A DNA stretch of 64,000 nt from Hyphomicrobiales bacterium (GTDB taxonomy: Bacteria > Pseudomonadota > Alphaproteobacteria > Rhizobiales > Phreatobacteraceae), in assembly GCA_017304475.1 (NCBI GenBank), contig JAFKKV010000024.1:96714-160713 (forward strand), in the 5' to 3' direction. The notes below the pieces were generated by a model that was not told the DNA's origin, did no database searches, and saw only the letters and a list, made by a program, of their open reading frames with translations. The first letter of the stretch is position 1. Each line of letters starts with the position of its first letter. The position numbers were made by a program, and so were the translations under genes. Shown piece by piece: positions 44,040-53,015 of the stretch.

Positions 44040-44570
44040 ATGGGCAAGCCGGCGATCGATATCCAGGTCGACGACGTGACCGGCCGCTGGTCGGTCGACG
44101 CACTGCCGATGATCCTGGTGCCGCAGCACTTCTTCCTCAACAACCACTATGCGGTCGAGGCGGCGCTCGGCCCGGAGAAGCTCGAGGAGATCCTCCGGCC
44201 CGCCGGTCATCGCTCGGCCTATTTCTGGTGCGAGAAGGAAGCCGCCCATCACGGCATGGGCGGCGTCGAGGTGTTCCATCACTACATGAAGCGGATCACC
44301 CAGCGCGGCTGGGGCCAGTTCGACGTGCTCGACCTCGATCCCGAGGCCGGCACCGCCCATGTCCGCCTGAACAATTCGGCCATGGTCGACGAGGCCCGCC
44401 GGAAGAGCGGCCGCAAGGTCTGCTACATGTTCGCGGCCTGGCTCGAAGGTTCGCTCGAATATGTCGCGGCCAGCGCCGGCCGCAAGCAGCGGCTGAAGGC
44501 TCGCGAGGTCTATTGCGCGGCGGAAGGCCAGCACGATCACTGCCTGTTCGAGGTCCTGCCGCAGCCGTGA
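44040..44570 (+). CDS. DUF5943 family protein
   Basis: A 176-residue cytoplasmic protein with 4-vinyl-reductase-like (V4R-related) character. It follows the dipeptidase-like gene by 3 bases. Features are DALPMILVPQHFFLNNHYAV, AAHHGMGGVEVFHHYMKRIT, RGWGQFDVLDLDPEAGTAHV and a final YCAAEGQHDHCLFEVL resembling the V4R ligand region with Cys and His. The same pair (PA5396-PA5397 type) lies beside dimethylglycine demethylase genes in Pseudomonas. Its role is unknown; it may bind a metabolite or metal. Confidence 0.8.
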   Translation: MGKPAIDIQVDDVTGRWSVDALPMILVPQHFFLNNHYAVEAALGPEKLEEILRPAGHRSAYFWCEKEAAHHGMGGVEVFHHYMKRITQRGWGQFDVLDLDPEAGTAHVRLNNSAMVDEARRKSGRKVCYMFAAWLEGSLEYVAASAGRKQRLKAREVYCAAEGQHDHCLFEVLPQP

Positions 44571-44705
44571 GGCCGGCCGGCGCTTGAACGAAAAGGCCGC
44601 CTGACGCGTCCACATGTCGCTTCCGTCCCAGCGCCAAGGCTGTCTCGTGCTCGCCGGAAGACGGCGGCCGGGCCAGCATGGTCCATCCTCACCGGAACCG
44701 CTCCG

Positions 44706-45959
44706 ATGCAGAACTATTCGGCCCTTTCCCTGTTTCGCCGCGCGCTCGGCGGCCATGCCGGCTGGCAGCGGCAATGGCGCTCGCCCGAGCCCAAGGCCGA
44801 ATATGACGTGGTCATTGTCGGCGCCGGCGGCCATGGCCTGGCCTGCGCCTATTATCTCGCCAAGGAGCACGGCATCACCAATGTCGCGGTGGTCGAGCGC
44901 GGCTGGCTCGGCGGCGGCAATACCGGCCGCAACACCACGATCATCCGCTCCAATTACCTGTTCGACGAGAGCGCCGCGCTCTACGAACACGCACTGAAGC
45001 TGTGGGAAGGCCTGTCCCAGGACCTCAACTACAACGTCATGTATTCGCCGCGCGGCGTCTTGATGCTCGCCCACAACATTCACGACGTGCAGAGCTTCAA
45101 GCGCCACGTCCATGCCAACCGGCTGAACGGCATCGACAATGAGTGGCTGACGGCGGAGGAATGCAAGGAGTTCTGCCCGGCGCTCAATATCGGCCCGGGC
45201 ATGCGCTATCCGATCCTCGGCGGCGCCTTGCAGCGGCGCGGCGGCACGGCGCGCCATGACGCGGTCGCCTGGGGTTATGCCCGCGCCGCCGATGCGCGCG
45301 GCGTCGACATCATCGAGAATTGCGAGGTCACCGGTATCCGGCGGGCCCCAAACGGCGCGGTCGAAGGCGTCGAGACCAGCCGCGGTTTCATCCGGACGAA
45401 GAAGATCGGCGTCTCCGCCGCCGGCCATACCAGCGTCGTCATGGACCAGGCCGGCGTGCGCCTGCCGCTGGAAAGCTATCCGCTGCAGGCGCTGGTCTCC
45501 GAACCGGTCAAGCCGGCCTTTCCCTGCGTGGTCATGTCCAACACCATCCACGCCTATATCTCGCAGTCGGACAAGGGCGAGATGGTGATCGGCGCCGGCA
45601 CCGACGCCTATACCTCCTATTCGCAGCGCGGCGCGCTGCACATCACCACCCATACGCTGGACGCCATTTGCGAGTTGGTGCCGATGTTTCGCCGGCTTCG
45701 CATGTTGCGCAACTGGGGCGGCATCGTCGACGTCACGCCGGATCGCTCGCCGATCCTCGCCAAGACCCCGGTGCCGGGCCTCTATGTCAATTGCGGCTGG
45801 GGCACCGGCGGCTTCAAGGCGACGCCTGGCGCCGGCCATGTCTTCGCCTGGACCATCGCCAGGGACGAGCCGCATCCGATCAATGCGCCCTTCACCATCG
45901 AGCGCTTCCGCGACGGGGTGCTGATCGACGAGGCGGCGGCCGCCGCCGTCGCCCACTGA
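44706..45959 (+). CDS. soxB: Sarcosine oxidase beta subunit
   Basis: A 417-residue flavoprotein subunit of heterotetrameric sarcosine oxidase. The dinucleotide site YDVVIVGAGGHGLACAYYLA is near residue 28. ARHDAVAWGYARAAD contains the His expected to carry covalent FMN, and GLYVNCGWGTGGFKATPGAG ends the substrate domain. The complex demethylates sarcosine to glycine and passes the methyl group to tetrahydrofolate, with H2O2 formed. A 135-base gap from the preceding gene may include a promoter. Confidence 0.95.
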   Translation: MQNYSALSLFRRALGGHAGWQRQWRSPEPKAEYDVVIVGAGGHGLACAYYLAKEHGITNVAVVERGWLGGGNTGRNTTIIRSNYLFDESAALYEHALKLWEGLSQDLNYNVMYSPRGVLMLAHNIHDVQSFKRHVHANRLNGIDNEWLTAEECKEFCPALNIGPGMRYPILGGALQRRGGTARHDAVAWGYARAADARGVDIIENCEVTGIRRAPNGAVEGVETSRGFIRTKKIGVSAAGHTSVVMDQAGVRLPLESYPLQALVSEPVKPAFPCVVMSNTIHAYISQSDKGEMVIGAGTDAYTSYSQRGALHITTHTLDAICELVPMFRRLRMLRNWGGIVDVTPDRSPILAKTPVPGLYVNCGWGTGGFKATPGAGHVFAWTIARDEPHPINAPFTIERFRDGVLIDEAAAAAVAH

Positions 45960-45979
45960 GCGCGGGAGTTCGAGCGATC

Positions 45980-46282
45980 ATGCTTCTCATCACCTGCCCC
46001 TATTGCGGCCAGCGCCCCGAGACCGAATTCGCCTATGGCGGCGAAGCCCATATCGCCCGGCCTCTCGATCCCATGAGCCTCGACGACGAGGCCTGGGCGA
46101 CCTTCCTCTACATGCGCGCCAATCCGAAGGGCGAGCATGCCGAGCGCTGGCGCCACATCCATGGCTGCGGCCGTTTCTTCAACGTGCTGCGCGACACCCA
46201 GAGCGACGCGATCGCCACGAGCTATCCGGCCGGCACGCCCCGGCCGAAGCCGGCTTCGACCCAAGAGGAGACGGGCCGATGA
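45980..46282 (+). CDS. soxD: Sarcosine oxidase delta subunit
   Basis: A 100-residue zinc subunit. The zinc ligands known from the Pseudomonas maltophilia enzyme are present at matching positions: Cys6, Cys9, His59 and Cys63 (MLLITCPYCG and RWRHIHGCGRFFN). The gene starts 20 bases after soxB and overlaps soxA by 4 bases. Confidence 0.95.
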   Translation: MLLITCPYCGQRPETEFAYGGEAHIARPLDPMSLDDEAWATFLYMRANPKGEHAERWRHIHGCGRFFNVLRDTQSDAIATSYPAGTPRPKPASTQEETGR

Positions 46283-49200
46283 GCGCGCCGTTCCGCCTGC
46301 CCTCCGGCGGTCGCATCGACCGCGCCCGGCCGGTTCATTTCAACTTCGACGGCCGGACCTATCAGGGTTTCGCCGGCGATACGCTCGCTTCCGCGCTGAT
46401 CGCCAATGGCGTTCACCTCATCGGCCGGTCCTTCAAATATCACCGGCCGCGCGGTTTCGTCACGGCGGGCTCGGACGAGCCCAATGCACTGGTCGGCGTC
46501 GGCGCGGTCGAGACCCGCTACACCCCCAACCTGCGCGCCACCCAGGTCGAGATCCATGACGGCCTCGTCGCCGAAAGCCAGAACCGCTGGCCTTCGCTCG
46601 GCTTCGATCTCGGCGCCGCCAACGAACTGGTCTCGGCCTTCCTGCCGGCCGGCTTCTACTACAAGACCTTCATGTGGCCGCGTGCCGCCTGGAAGAAGCT
46701 CTACGAGCCGATCATCCGCCGCGCCGCGGGCCTCGGCCGGGCGCCGACCAGGCCCGATGCCGACCGCTACACCCAGGTCCACGCCCATTGCGACGTGCTG
46801 GTGGTCGGCGCCGGTCCCGCCGGCCTCGCCGCCGCGCTCGCCGCCGCCCGCACCGGCGCCAAGGTGATCCTGTGCGACGAGCAGGCCGAACTCGGCGGCT
46901 CGCTGCTGTCGGAAACCACCGCGACCATCGACGGCCGTGCCGCCGCTCTCTGGCTCGCCGAGACGCTGGCCGATCTCGCCGGCCGCGCCAATGTCACGCT
47001 GATGCCGCGCACCACCGCCTTCGGCTGGTATCCGCATAATTTCCTCGGTCTCTCGCAGCGCGTCACCGATCATCTGGCGAGCGCCGATCCGAAACTGCCG
47101 CGCGAGCGGCTCTGGCAAGTGCGCGCAAGCGAAGTGGTGCTGGCCACCGGCGCCATCGAGCGGCCTTTGGCCTTCCCCGACAATGACCGGCCGGGCGTGA
47201 TGATGGCGGAGGCCGCCCGCACCTATGCCAACCGCTACGGCGTCAGGCCGGGCGACCGGGCGGTGGTGTTCACCGCCTGCGACAGCGCCTATCGCGCCGC
47301 CCTCGACCTGAAGGCCGCTGGCGTCGTCATCGCGGCCATTGCCGATCTGAGGCCGGCCCCCGCGGGCCCCTGGGTCGAGCGCGCCAGGGCCGCCGGCATC
47401 GATGTGCGTCCCGCGACCGTCATCACCGGCACGGGCGGGCGCCTGCGCGTCGCTTCCGCGACCCTTGCCCGGCTCGGCGCCGGTGGCGGCCTCGGCGCGT
47501 CCGAGACCATGGCCTGCGACCTCGTGCTGATGTCGGGCGGTTTCACGCCGAGCGTTCACCTGTTCTCGCAGTCGCGTGGCAAGCTTGCCTATGACGAGGC
47601 GCTTCAGGCCTATTTGCCCGGGGCTTCCGCCGAACGCGAGCGATCGGCCGGCGCCTGCCGCGGCCGCTACGATCTCGGCGCGGTGCTGGCCGACGGTCTC
47701 GCCGGCGGCGCCGCAGCGGCCGCGGCGGCCGGCTTCGAAGCCGCCGTTCCGCAGGTCCCGACGGTCGAGGCGGTCAGCGTCGGCACCGATGGTTTCATCG
47801 GCGCGACCCCGCATGGCCGCGATCCCCTGAAGACGCGCGCCTGGATCGACTTCCAGAACGACGTGACCGAAAAGGATGTGAGGCTCGCGACCCGCGAGGG
47901 CTTCCGTTCGATCGAGCACGTCAAGCGCTACACCACGACGGGCATGGCGACCGACCAGGGCAAGACCTCGAACATGAACGCGCTGGGCGTCGTCGCCGAG
48001 GCGCTGAAGCTGCCGGTGCCGAAGATCGGCCTGACCACCTTCCGCCCGCCCTATACCCCGACCACCTTCGGCATCTTCGCCGGCCAGTCGCGCGGCGAAT
48101 TGTTCGATCCGGTGCGGCGCACCGCGATCCACGGCTGGGCCGAGGCTGCTGGCGCGGCTTTCGAGGATGTCAGCCAGTGGAAGCGGGCCCATTACTTCCC
48201 GCGGGCCGGCGAGGACATGCACCGGGCGGTGGCGCGCGAATGCCTGGCGGTGCGCCGCGCGGTCGGCATTTTTGATGCCTCCACGCTCGGCAAGATCGAG
48301 ATCGTCGGCCGCGACGCCGCCGAATTCATGAACCGCATGTACACCAATGCCTGGACCAAGCTTGAGCCCGGCCGGCTGCGCTACGGCGTGATGCTGCGCG
48401 AGGACGGCTTCGTGATGGATGACGGTGTGGTCGGTCGCATGGCGCCGGACCGCTTCCACGTCACCACCACGACCGGTGGGGCGGCCCGCGTGCTGGCCAT
48501 GATGGAGGATTATCTCCAGACCGAATGGCCCGATCTCGACGTCTGGCTGACCTCGACGACCGAGCAATGGGCTGTCATCGCCGTGCAGGGGCCGCAGGCC
48601 CGCAAGGTGCTGGAACCGCTGGTCGAAGGCATCGACCTTTCACGCGAGGCCATGCCGCATATGAGCGTGCGCGAGGGTCGGATCTGCGGCGTGCCGACCC
48701 GGCTGTTCCGGGTTTCCTTCACCGGCGAGCTCGGTTTCGAGGTCAATGTGCCCGCCGGCCATGGCCGTGCCGTCTGGGAGGCGATCGTCGCCGAGGGCAA
48801 GCCTCACGGCATCACGCCTTATGGCACCGAGACCATGCATGTGCTGCGCGCCGAGAAGGGTTTCATCATTGTCGGCCAGGAGACCGACGGCACGGTGACG
48901 CCCGACGATGCCGGCCTCGGCTGGGCGATCGGCAAGGCCAAGAAGGACTTTGTCGGCAAGCGCTCGCTCGCCCGCCCGGCCATGCTGAGGGACGACCGCA
49001 AGCAGCTGGTCGGGTTGCGCACGATCGACCCGAAGACGGTGCTGGAGGAGGGCGCGCAGATCGTCGCCGATCCCGCCCAGCCGATCCCGATGACCATGAT
49101 CGGCCATGTCACCTCGTCCTATTGGAGCGCGGCGCTCGACCGTTCCATCGCGCTGGCTCTGGTACGCGGTGGCCGGGCCCGCATCGGCCAGCGCCTGTCG

Positions 49201-49284
49201 GTGCCCATGCCGGACGGGCCGATCACCGTCGAGGTGGTCGAGCCGGTGTTCTACGACGCCAAGGGAGAACGGCTCGATGCTTGA
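46279..49284 (+). CDS. soxA: Sarcosine oxidase alpha subunit
   Basis: A 1001-residue subunit starting at ATG 46279. The N-terminal part has a 2Fe-2S-like ferredoxin region (FNFDGRTYQGFAGDTLASAL), then an NAD/FAD-binding domain (DVLVVGAGPAGLAAALAAAR). The C-terminal about 380 residues are a folate-binding, aminomethyltransferase-like domain (FDASTLGKIEIVGRDAAEFM, VAVQGPQARKVLEPL, FTGELGFEVNVPAGHG). It binds NAD+ and tetrahydrofolate. It overlaps soxG by 8 bases, consistent with coupled translation. Confidence 0.95.
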   Translation: MSAPFRLPSGGRIDRARPVHFNFDGRTYQGFAGDTLASALIANGVHLIGRSFKYHRPRGFVTAGSDEPNALVGVGAVETRYTPNLRATQVEIHDGLVAESQNRWPSLGFDLGAANELVSAFLPAGFYYKTFMWPRAAWKKLYEPIIRRAAGLGRAPTRPDADRYTQVHAHCDVLVVGAGPAGLAAALAAARTGAKVILCDEQAELGGSLLSETTATIDGRAAALWLAETLADLAGRANVTLMPRTTAFGWYPHNFLGLSQRVTDHLASADPKLPRERLWQVRASEVVLATGAIERPLAFPDNDRPGVMMAEAARTYANRYGVRPGDRAVVFTACDSAYRAALDLKAAGVVIAAIADLRPAPAGPWVERARAAGIDVRPATVITGTGGRLRVASATLARLGAGGGLGASETMACDLVLMSGGFTPSVHLFSQSRGKLAYDEALQAYLPGASAERERSAGACRGRYDLGAVLADGLAGGAAAAAAAGFEAAVPQVPTVEAVSVGTDGFIGATPHGRDPLKTRAWIDFQNDVTEKDVRLATREGFRSIEHVKRYTTTGMATDQGKTSNMNALGVVAEALKLPVPKIGLTTFRPPYTPTTFGIFAGQSRGELFDPVRRTAIHGWAEAAGAAFEDVSQWKRAHYFPRAGEDMHRAVARECLAVRRAVGIFDASTLGKIEIVGRDAAEFMNRMYTNAWTKLEPGRLRYGVMLREDGFVMDDGVVGRMAPDRFHVTTTTGGAARVLAMMEDYLQTEWPDLDVWLTSTTEQWAVIAVQGPQARKVLEPLVEGIDLSREAMPHMSVREGRICGVPTRLFRVSFTGELGFEVNVPAGHGRAVWEAIVAEGKPHGITPYGTETMHVLRAEKGFIIVGQETDGTVTPDDAGLGWAIGKAKKDFVGKRSLARPAMLRDDRKQLVGLRTIDPKTVLEEGAQIVADPAQPIPMTMIGHVTSSYWSAALDRSIALALVRGGRARIGQRLSVPMPDGPITVEVVEPVFYDAKGERLDA

Positions 49285-49846
49285 CCAATCCAAGCTGCGC
49301 GCCGGCGCGCTCGACCATCTGGCGCCGCGCGCCCGCGCCATCCCGGCCGCCGAACTCGGCGTGCTGCCCGATGCCGCCAAGCTGGTGTTCCGCGGCCGCC
49401 CCGCGGCGATCGCCGCGGCAGAGCGGGCCTTCGGCCTCGACCTGCCGCGCGAGGCCTGCCGGTTCAACGCCAAGGGCGGCCGCACGGCCTTCTGGCTCGG
49501 CCCGGACGAATGGCTGCTGCAGGCCGCGGGTGAAGACCCGGCCGTGCTGTTCGAGGGCCTCGGCCAGGCGCTATCGGGCGAGCCGCATTCGCTGGTCGAT
49601 GTCAGCCACCGCTCCGATGCCTTCGCCTTGTCCGGTCCGAAAAGCGCCTATGTGCTCAACCATGGCTGCCCGCTCGACCTGTCGGTCGCGGCCTTCCCGG
49701 TCGGCATGTGCACGCGCACGCTGATCGGCAAGGCGACGGTCATCCTGTCGCGGCCGGAGCCTGATATGTTCCACATTGATGTCTGGCGGTCCTTCGCGCC
49801 CTATGTCTGGCAATTGCTGGACGAGGCGCGCGGTGAACTCGCCTGA
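49277..49846 (+). CDS. soxG: Sarcosine oxidase gamma subunit
   Basis: A 189-residue subunit starting within the end of soxA. It has the SoxG pattern AFWLGPDEWLLQAAGED, SLVDVSHRSDAFALSGPKSAY, LNHGCPLDLSVAAFPVGMCT and FHIDVWRSFAPYVWQLLDE. It is structural and supports the folate-binding domain. It is followed by the serine deaminase gene 30 bases on. Confidence 0.93.
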   Translation: MLDQSKLRAGALDHLAPRARAIPAAELGVLPDAAKLVFRGRPAAIAAAERAFGLDLPREACRFNAKGGRTAFWLGPDEWLLQAAGEDPAVLFEGLGQALSGEPHSLVDVSHRSDAFALSGPKSAYVLNHGCPLDLSVAAFPVGMCTRTLIGKATVILSRPEPDMFHIDVWRSFAPYVWQLLDEARGELA

Positions 49847-49876
49847 CGGCATTTTCTCCGGATAGCGGGCAGCGCG

Positions 49877-51250
49877 ATGATCGGCGTCTTCGAGTTGTTC
49901 AAGATCGGCATCGGCCCGTCATCCTCGCATACGGTCGGCCCGATGAAGGCGGCAGCCGCCTTCGCGGCTTCGGTTGCGGGCGCCGGCCTGCTGCCGCGTG
50001 TCGCCCGCGTGCGCGCCGACCTGTTCGGCTCGCTCGCCTGGACCGGCAAGGGTCACGGCACCGACAAGGCGGTGATCCTGGGGCTGGCGGGCGAAGCGCC
50101 CGACACGATCGATCCCGATGCCGCCGACGGCATCGTCGCGGGCGTCCGCGACCGGCATGAACTGCGCTTCGCCGGTCGCCGGGCGATCCGCTTCGATGCG
50201 GCCGGCGACATCGTCTTCGACGGCGTCAGCGCCACGCCGCTTCATCCCAACACGCTCGCCTTCACCGTGCTGGACGCCGCGGGCGTCGTGCTGGCGAGCG
50301 AACGCTGGTGCTCGGTCGGTGGCGGTTTCGTCCTGCGCGAGGAAGCGCTCGGCGAGCCCCAGGCCGAGACCGGCGGGCCGGTTCCCTTTCCCTTCCGTTC
50401 CGGCCGCGACCTGCTGGCGCTGGGGGCAGCCTCCGGCCTGTCGATCGCCGACATGGTCATGGCCAACGAGGTGAGCCGGCGTCCGGCCGCCGAGGTCGAG
50501 GCCCATCTCGACCGGGTCGCGAGCGTCATGATGGCCTGTATCGATCGCGGCATGGTGACCGAGGGCGAACTGCCCGGCGGCCTGCATGTCCGCCGCCGGG
50601 CGCCGGCGCTCAAGCGCAAGCTCGATGCCGCCGCCGGCTCCAATCTCCGCTCGCCGCACGAGGTGATGGACTGGCTCAGCCTCTATGCCATTGCCGTCAA
50701 CGAGGAAAATGCCGCCGGTAGCCGGGTCGTCACGGCACCGACCAATGGCGCGGCCGGCATCGTGCCGGCGGCGCTGCGCTATTACCGCGACCATTGCCGG
50801 GGGGCGGACACCGAGGGCGTCAGGCGCTTCCTTCTGACCGCTTCAGCGATCGGCGCGCTGTTCAAGATGAACGCCTCGATTTCGGGCGCCGAGGTCGGCT
50901 GCCAGGGCGAGGTGGGCGTCGCCTGCTCCATGGCCGCGGCGGGGCTGGCGGCGGTGCTCGGCGGCACGAACGAGCAGATCGAGAACGCCGCCGAGATCGG
51001 CATGGAGCACCATCTCGGCATGACCTGCGATCCGATCGGCGGCCTGGTGCAGGTGCCCTGCATCGAGCGCAACGCCTTCGGCACGGTCAATGCCATCAAT
51101 GCCGCGTCCCTCGCCTTGCAGGGCGACGGCACCCATGTCGTGTCGCTCGACAAGGTCATCGCCACCATGCGCGAGACAGGCCGGGACATGCAGTCGAAAT
51201 ACAAGGAGACCTCGCTCGGAGGTCTCGCCGTCAACCTCGCCGAATGCTGA
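49877..51250 (+). CDS. sdaA: L-serine ammonia-lyase (iron-sulfur type)
   Basis: A 457-residue single-chain [4Fe-4S] serine deaminase. Motifs are FKIGIGPSSSHTVGPMKAA at the N-terminus, GSRVVTAPTNGAAGIVPAAL (phosphate/serine loop), SGAEVGCQGEVGVACSMAA and MTCDPIGGLVQVPCIERNAF, which supply the Cys ligands. It converts serine to pyruvate and ammonia. The position between soxG and glyA makes it the drain for the serine formed from sarcosine-derived glycine and methylene-tetrahydrofolate. Confidence 0.95.
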   Translation: MIGVFELFKIGIGPSSSHTVGPMKAAAAFAASVAGAGLLPRVARVRADLFGSLAWTGKGHGTDKAVILGLAGEAPDTIDPDAADGIVAGVRDRHELRFAGRRAIRFDAAGDIVFDGVSATPLHPNTLAFTVLDAAGVVLASERWCSVGGGFVLREEALGEPQAETGGPVPFPFRSGRDLLALGAASGLSIADMVMANEVSRRPAAEVEAHLDRVASVMMACIDRGMVTEGELPGGLHVRRRAPALKRKLDAAAGSNLRSPHEVMDWLSLYAIAVNEENAAGSRVVTAPTNGAAGIVPAALRYYRDHCRGADTEGVRRFLLTASAIGALFKMNASISGAEVGCQGEVGVACSMAAAGLAAVLGGTNEQIENAAEIGMEHHLGMTCDPIGGLVQVPCIERNAFGTVNAINAASLALQGDGTHVVSLDKVIATMRETGRDMQSKYKETSLGGLAVNLAEC

Positions 51251-51260
51251 AGGCACCGCC

Positions 51261-52547
51261 ATGACCAGGATCGAGCTCAAGAGCTTCTTCAGCGCCGACA
51301 TTGCCGAGGCCGATCCCGCTATCGCGGAGGCCATCGCCAACGAGCTCGGCCGCCAGCGCGACGAGATCGAGCTGATCGCCTCGGAGAACATCGTCTCCCA
51401 TGCCGTCCTGCAGGCGCAGGGCTCGGTGCTGACCAACAAATATGCGGAAGGCTATCCGGGCCGGCGCTATTACGGCGGCTGCCAGTTCGTCGACGTCGCC
51501 GAGGAGATCGCCATCGCGCGGGCCAAGGAACTGTTTGGCTGCGGCTTCGCCAATGTCCAGCCGAATTCCGGCAGCCAGGCCAACCAGGCGGTGTTCATGG
51601 CGCTGATGCAGCCCGGCGACACCTTCATGGGGCTGGATCTCGCCGCCGGCGGCCATCTCACCCACGGCGCCAAGCCCAACATGTCCGGCAAGTGGTTCAA
51701 TGTCGTCAGCTATGGCGTCAGGCCGGAGGATCAGCTGGTCGACATGGATATGGTCGAGCGGCTCGCCCATGAGCACAGGCCCAAAGTGATCGTCGCCGGT
51801 GGCTCGGCCTATTCGCGCTTCTGGGATTTCGCCGGTTTCCGCCGCATCGCCGATGCCGTCGGCGCGACGCTCTTCGTCGACATGGCCCATTTCGCCGGCC
51901 TGGTCGCGGGCGGCGTGCATCCCTCGCCCTTCCCCCATGCCCATGTGGTCACCTCGACCACCCACAAGACCCTGCGCGGGCCGCGCGGCGGCCTGATCCT
52001 GACCAATGACGAGGCGCTGGCGAAGAAGCTCAATTCGGCGATCTTCCCGGGGCTCCAGGGCGGTCCGCTGATGCATGTGATCGCCGCCAAGGCGGTCGCC
52101 TTTGGCGAGGCGCTGACACCGGCCTTCCGCCGCTATGCCGGCGATGTCGTCGACAATGCCCGGGTCCTGGCGGAGACGCTTGTCGAGGCCGGTTATGCCA
52201 TCGTCTCCGGCGGCACCGACAACCACCTCATGCTGGTGGACCTCAGGTCCAAGGGCCTGAACGGCAAGGTCGCCGAGGCGGCGCTCGGCCGTGCCCATAT
52301 CACCTGCAACAAGAACGGCATCCCCTTCGACCCGGAAAAGCCGACCGTCACTTCGGGCATTCGCCTGGGCAGCGCGGCGGCCACCTCGCGCGGTTTCGGC
52401 AAGCCGGAATTCGCCACCATCGGCCGGCTCATCGCCGAGGTGCTGGATGCGGTGGCGATGTCCAATGACGGCATGGCCTCCGGCGCGGAGGCCGCCGTCA
52501 AGGCCAAGGTGGCGGAGCTGACCCGGGCTTTTCCGATCTACGGCTGA
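51261..52547 (+). CDS. glyA: Serine hydroxymethyltransferase
   Basis: A 428-residue PLP enzyme starting at ATG 51261. The PLP-binding Lys is Lys236 in STTHKTLRGPRGG; IELIASENIVSHAVL and YAEGYPGRRYYGG are the folate and substrate contacts. It joins glycine and the methylene-tetrahydrofolate left by sarcosine oxidase to make serine. The gene is 10 bases after sdaA. A further housekeeping copy elsewhere in the genome is likely. Confidence 0.96.
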   Translation: MTRIELKSFFSADIAEADPAIAEAIANELGRQRDEIELIASENIVSHAVLQAQGSVLTNKYAEGYPGRRYYGGCQFVDVAEEIAIARAKELFGCGFANVQPNSGSQANQAVFMALMQPGDTFMGLDLAAGGHLTHGAKPNMSGKWFNVVSYGVRPEDQLVDMDMVERLAHEHRPKVIVAGGSAYSRFWDFAGFRRIADAVGATLFVDMAHFAGLVAGGVHPSPFPHAHVVTSTTHKTLRGPRGGLILTNDEALAKKLNSAIFPGLQGGPLMHVIAAKAVAFGEALTPAFRRYAGDVVDNARVLAETLVEAGYAIVSGGTDNHLMLVDLRSKGLNGKVAEAALGRAHITCNKNGIPFDPEKPTVTSGIRLGSAAATSRGFGKPEFATIGRLIAEVLDAVAMSNDGMASGAEAAVKAKVAELTRAFPIYG

Positions 52548-52613
52548 GCCCTGTTGCCACGCGCCTGTCCCGGCTGTTGGATGAGCATCGCGAAGGTTTG
52601 AAGGACCGCAGCG

Positions 52614-52961
52614 ATGCCGATTTTCGTACGCCGCGTCTACGATCCGGCTCAGCCTTCCGACGGCCGGCGCATCCTGGTCGACCGGGTCTGGCCGCGTGGA
52701 TTGTCCAAGGACAAGGCGGCGCTCGACGCATGGATGCGCGACGTGGCGCCCTCGACCGCCTTGCGGCAATGGTTCGACCACCGGCCGGAGCGCTGGGACA
52801 TCTTCAGACAACGCTACCGGGCCGAGCTCGCTTTGCTGCCGGCCGTGCTGGAGCCGCTGCGCGATCTGGCCGCGAAAGAGCATGTCACGCTTTTGTTCGG
52901 TGCCCGCGACACGGTGCACAACCAGGCCGTGGCCTTGAAGGACATCCTGGAAAATCCGTGA
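52614..52961 (+). CDS. DUF488 family protein
   Basis: A 115-residue protein of the YeaO-like DUF488 family: RVYDPAQPSDGRRILVDRVW, PRGLSKDKAALDAWMRDVAP, then HHRPERWDIFRQRYRAEL and ALLFGARDTVHNQAVALKDIL-like C-terminus. Family function is unknown. It lies after glyA with its own small promoter region and is convergent with the MFS gene. Confidence 0.88.
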   Translation: MPIFVRRVYDPAQPSDGRRILVDRVWPRGLSKDKAALDAWMRDVAPSTALRQWFDHRPERWDIFRQRYRAELALLPAVLEPLRDLAAKEHVTLLFGARDTVHNQAVALKDILENP

Positions 52962-52964
52962 CGG

Positions 52965-52988
52965 CCGATTGCTCCGCTCGCCAATCGG
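52965..52988. terminator. Hairpin between convergent genes
   Basis: CCGATTG (52965-52971) pairs with CAATCGG (52982-52988) across a 10-base loop, between the DUF488 and MFS stop codons. There is no clear T-run, so termination efficiency is uncertain. Confidence 0.35.
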
Positions 52989-53015
52989 TCTGTCCAGCTC
53001 TCGGCGAAGGCCTGC

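Noticed and set aside
44571..44705. Glycine riboswitch before soxB
   Set aside because: No tandem aptamer-like pairing or conserved core seen in the 135-base gap; the idea came only from the gene context.
42942..45956. Minus-strand open frame of 1004 codons
   Set aside because: It lies antisense to the dipeptidase-like, DUF5943 and soxB genes, which have strong family matches; the peptide is His/Asp/Arg-rich noise.
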